Part shown: piece after piece, positions 6,180-7,136 of the stretch
Layout of the letters: every line of letters begins with the position of its first letter
How positions within the stretch are numbered: the first letter of the stretch is position 1
NCBI GenBank assembly: GCA_003136515.1
Contig: PLEU01000162.1
Coordinates: forward strand, 1 to 7,136
Source of the DNA: Spartobacteria bacterium
GTDB lineage: Bacteria > Verrucomicrobiota > Verrucomicrobiae > Chthoniobacterales > UBA6821
DNA: 7,136 nt
Reading direction: 5' to 3'
Notes under the pieces: generated by a model
Databases searched by the model: none
What the model saw: only the letters and a program-made list of their open reading frames with translations
Told to the model about the DNA's origin: nothing
Program-made: the position numbers and the translations under genes

Positions 6180-7136
6180 ATGTACGCACCGAATCTGTTC
6201 ACCTATGTGGCGATGTACGGATTCTTGGTATATGCCGTCTATATCTTTGGCAAGTATCCGGTACGCTCAGCCATCGTGACAGTTGTTGTCACCGGCTGGA
6301 TTTTTTTGCCGCAAGCCAAGCTGACCATTCCACACATTCCGTATCACACAAGAACAAACGCCATCAGCATGGCCGTACTTTTAGGCGTCATCTGGAAGGA
6401 CCCGAGCGTGTTTAAGAAATTTCGCTTCAGTTGGGTGGATATTCCCATGACGTGTTGGTGTTTCGCTCCCCTCTTCTCCTCCATAACGAATGATCTTGGC
6501 CTTTATGACGGTCTCAACGGGATAGAGTTTCAGACTGTCGACTATGGGATACCCTACCTTATCGGACGCCTTTACTTCGGAAACTTTAAGGCTTTGGACG
6601 AACTTGCCATCGGCATGGTGGTCGGAGCCATAGTCCTCCTTCCCTTAGTCCTTATTGAGTTGAAGATAAGTCCTCAGTTGCACACAAAGGTGTACGGCTG
6701 GTATCCGCACGATTTCATTCAAAGTATGCGGGACGGTGCCTACCGCCCCTCCGTCTTCATGTCCCACGGCCTCGAACTTGCCATCTGGAATGCAGCGGCG
6801 GCTTTTGCAGGATGGCAGCTCTTTCTTAGAAAAGTACTTCCCCAAAAACTTCCGCTGTTGGGAATTCCCACGATAATCTCTCTCTCAGTACTTACGGTTG
6901 CCCTTGCACTCTCTCACTCCACCGGTGCCCTTGCATTGTTCTTGATCGCCATGCTCGTCTTCCAAATTGTTTCAATGTTCAGGTCGAAATTACCTCTGAT
7001 TATCATTCTTCTCGTTCCTCTTCTCTACATGAGCCTGAGAGGTACTGGGGCCTGGAGCGGAGATAATCTTTTAAGAATCAGCATCCAACTTTCAGGGAGC
7101 GAGGAACGCGGTCGCTCCCTGAAAGCAAGGTTTGAC
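6180..7136 (+). CDS. O-antigen ligase/Wzy-type polysaccharide polymerase, 3'-truncated by the window
   Basis: From the ATG at 6180 the frame stays open for 319 codons to the last base, so the C-terminus is missing. An in-frame TAA at 6168-6170 rules out an earlier start. The protein is very hydrophobic, with about nine or ten likely membrane segments (near 5-22, 29-45, 60-73, 88-104, 140-160, 195-216, 228-246, 248-266, 270-286). Between them lies a large polar, probably periplasmic loop (about 161-194) with YRPSVFMSHGLEL (188-200). SHSTGALALFL and the segment SEERGRSLKARFD at the end resemble the ligase/polymerase (Wzy_C-type) family. It would polymerise or transfer lipid-linked repeat units on the periplasmic face, fitting its place after the Wza- and Wzc-like genes. 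Polymerase versus ligase cannot be decided. No good Shine-Dalgarno is visible, and a 14-bp inverted repeat lies within it. Confidence 0.82.
   Translation, partial: MYAPNLFTYVAMYGFLVYAVYIFGKYPVRSAIVTVVVTGWIFLPQAKLTIPHIPYHTRTNAISMAVLLGVIWKDPSVFKKFRFSWVDIPMTCWCFAPLFSSITNDLGLYDGLNGIEFQTVDYGIPYLIGRLYFGNFKALDELAIGMVVGAIVLLPLVLIELKISPQLHTKVYGWYPHDFIQSMRDGAYRPSVFMSHGLELAIWNAAAAFAGWQLFLRKVLPQKLPLLGIPTIISLSVLTVALALSHSTGALALFLIAMLVFQIVSMFRSKLPLIIILLVPLLYMSLRGTGAWSGDNLLRISIQLSGSEERGRSLKARFD
7089..7125. repeat. Perfect 14-bp inverted repeat inside the polymerase coding sequence
   Basis: CTTTCAGGGAGCGA (7089-7102) is followed by a nine-base spacer GGAACGCGG and then the exact reverse complement TCGCTCCCTGAAAG (7112-7125). 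It lies entirely in codons 304-316 of the polymerase gene, encoding LSGSEERGRSLK plus the first base of the next codon. The mRNA would form a strong 14-bp hairpin. It is not followed by a T-run, so it is not a standard terminator. Flanking bases do not continue the symmetry. Confidence 0.85.

Noticed and set aside
7089..7136. Possibility that the 14-bp inverted repeat marks a fold-back chimera at the sequence end
   Set aside because: Bases after the right arm are not the reverse complement of those before the left arm, and the frame continues with family-like residues (KARFD).

Overview
The window is part of an extracellular polysaccharide (EPS, capsule or O-antigen-like) biosynthesis and export cluster. 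All genes are on the + strand and both ends are cut inside genes. The diderm envelope type is clear: there is a lipoprotein-type outer-membrane exporter (Wza-like) paired with an inner-membrane co-polymerase (Wzc/GumC-like). The exact phylum cannot be fixed. Base composition looks roughly balanced, and the style of the locus and the near absence of Shine-Dalgarno motifs would suit a PVC-group or similar environmental Gram-negative bacterium. That is only a guess.

Layout: (1) 1-799, C-terminal part of a GT4 glycosyltransferase whose start lies before the window. (2) 809-1822, a GT2 glycosyltransferase with C-terminal membrane segments. (3) 1819-2349, a left-handed beta-helix acetyltransferase overlapping the GT2 gene by ATGA. 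(4) 2350-2607, the only sizeable non-coding stretch; it holds a 19-bp operator-like dyad and a 16-codon ORF with the best ribosome binding site of the window. (5) 2608-3729, a Wza-type polysaccharide export lipoprotein. (6) 3732-6071, a fused chain-length determinant plus tyrosine-kinase-like protein whose kinase P-loop is degenerate. (7) 6072-6179, a short spacer. (8) 6180 to the window end, an O-antigen ligase/polymerase (Wzy-type) membrane protein, 3' truncated. It carries a perfect 14-bp inverted repeat inside its coding sequence.

How they fit together: the two glycosyltransferases would extend a lipid-linked repeat unit at the inner membrane, and the acetyltransferase could decorate it. 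The Wzy-like protein would polymerise or transfer the units on the periplasmic side. The Wzc-like protein would set chain length and bridge to the Wza-like channel, which carries the polymer across the outer membrane. The initiating sugar-phosphate transferase and the flippase are not in the window and are presumably nearby.

Points most worth a second look are the long perfect hairpin in the polymerase gene, the apparently dead kinase domain, and the palindrome, Shine-Dalgarno and mini-ORF arrangement in the 258-bp gap. I saw no rRNA, tRNA, CRISPR, insertion sequence or attachment site.
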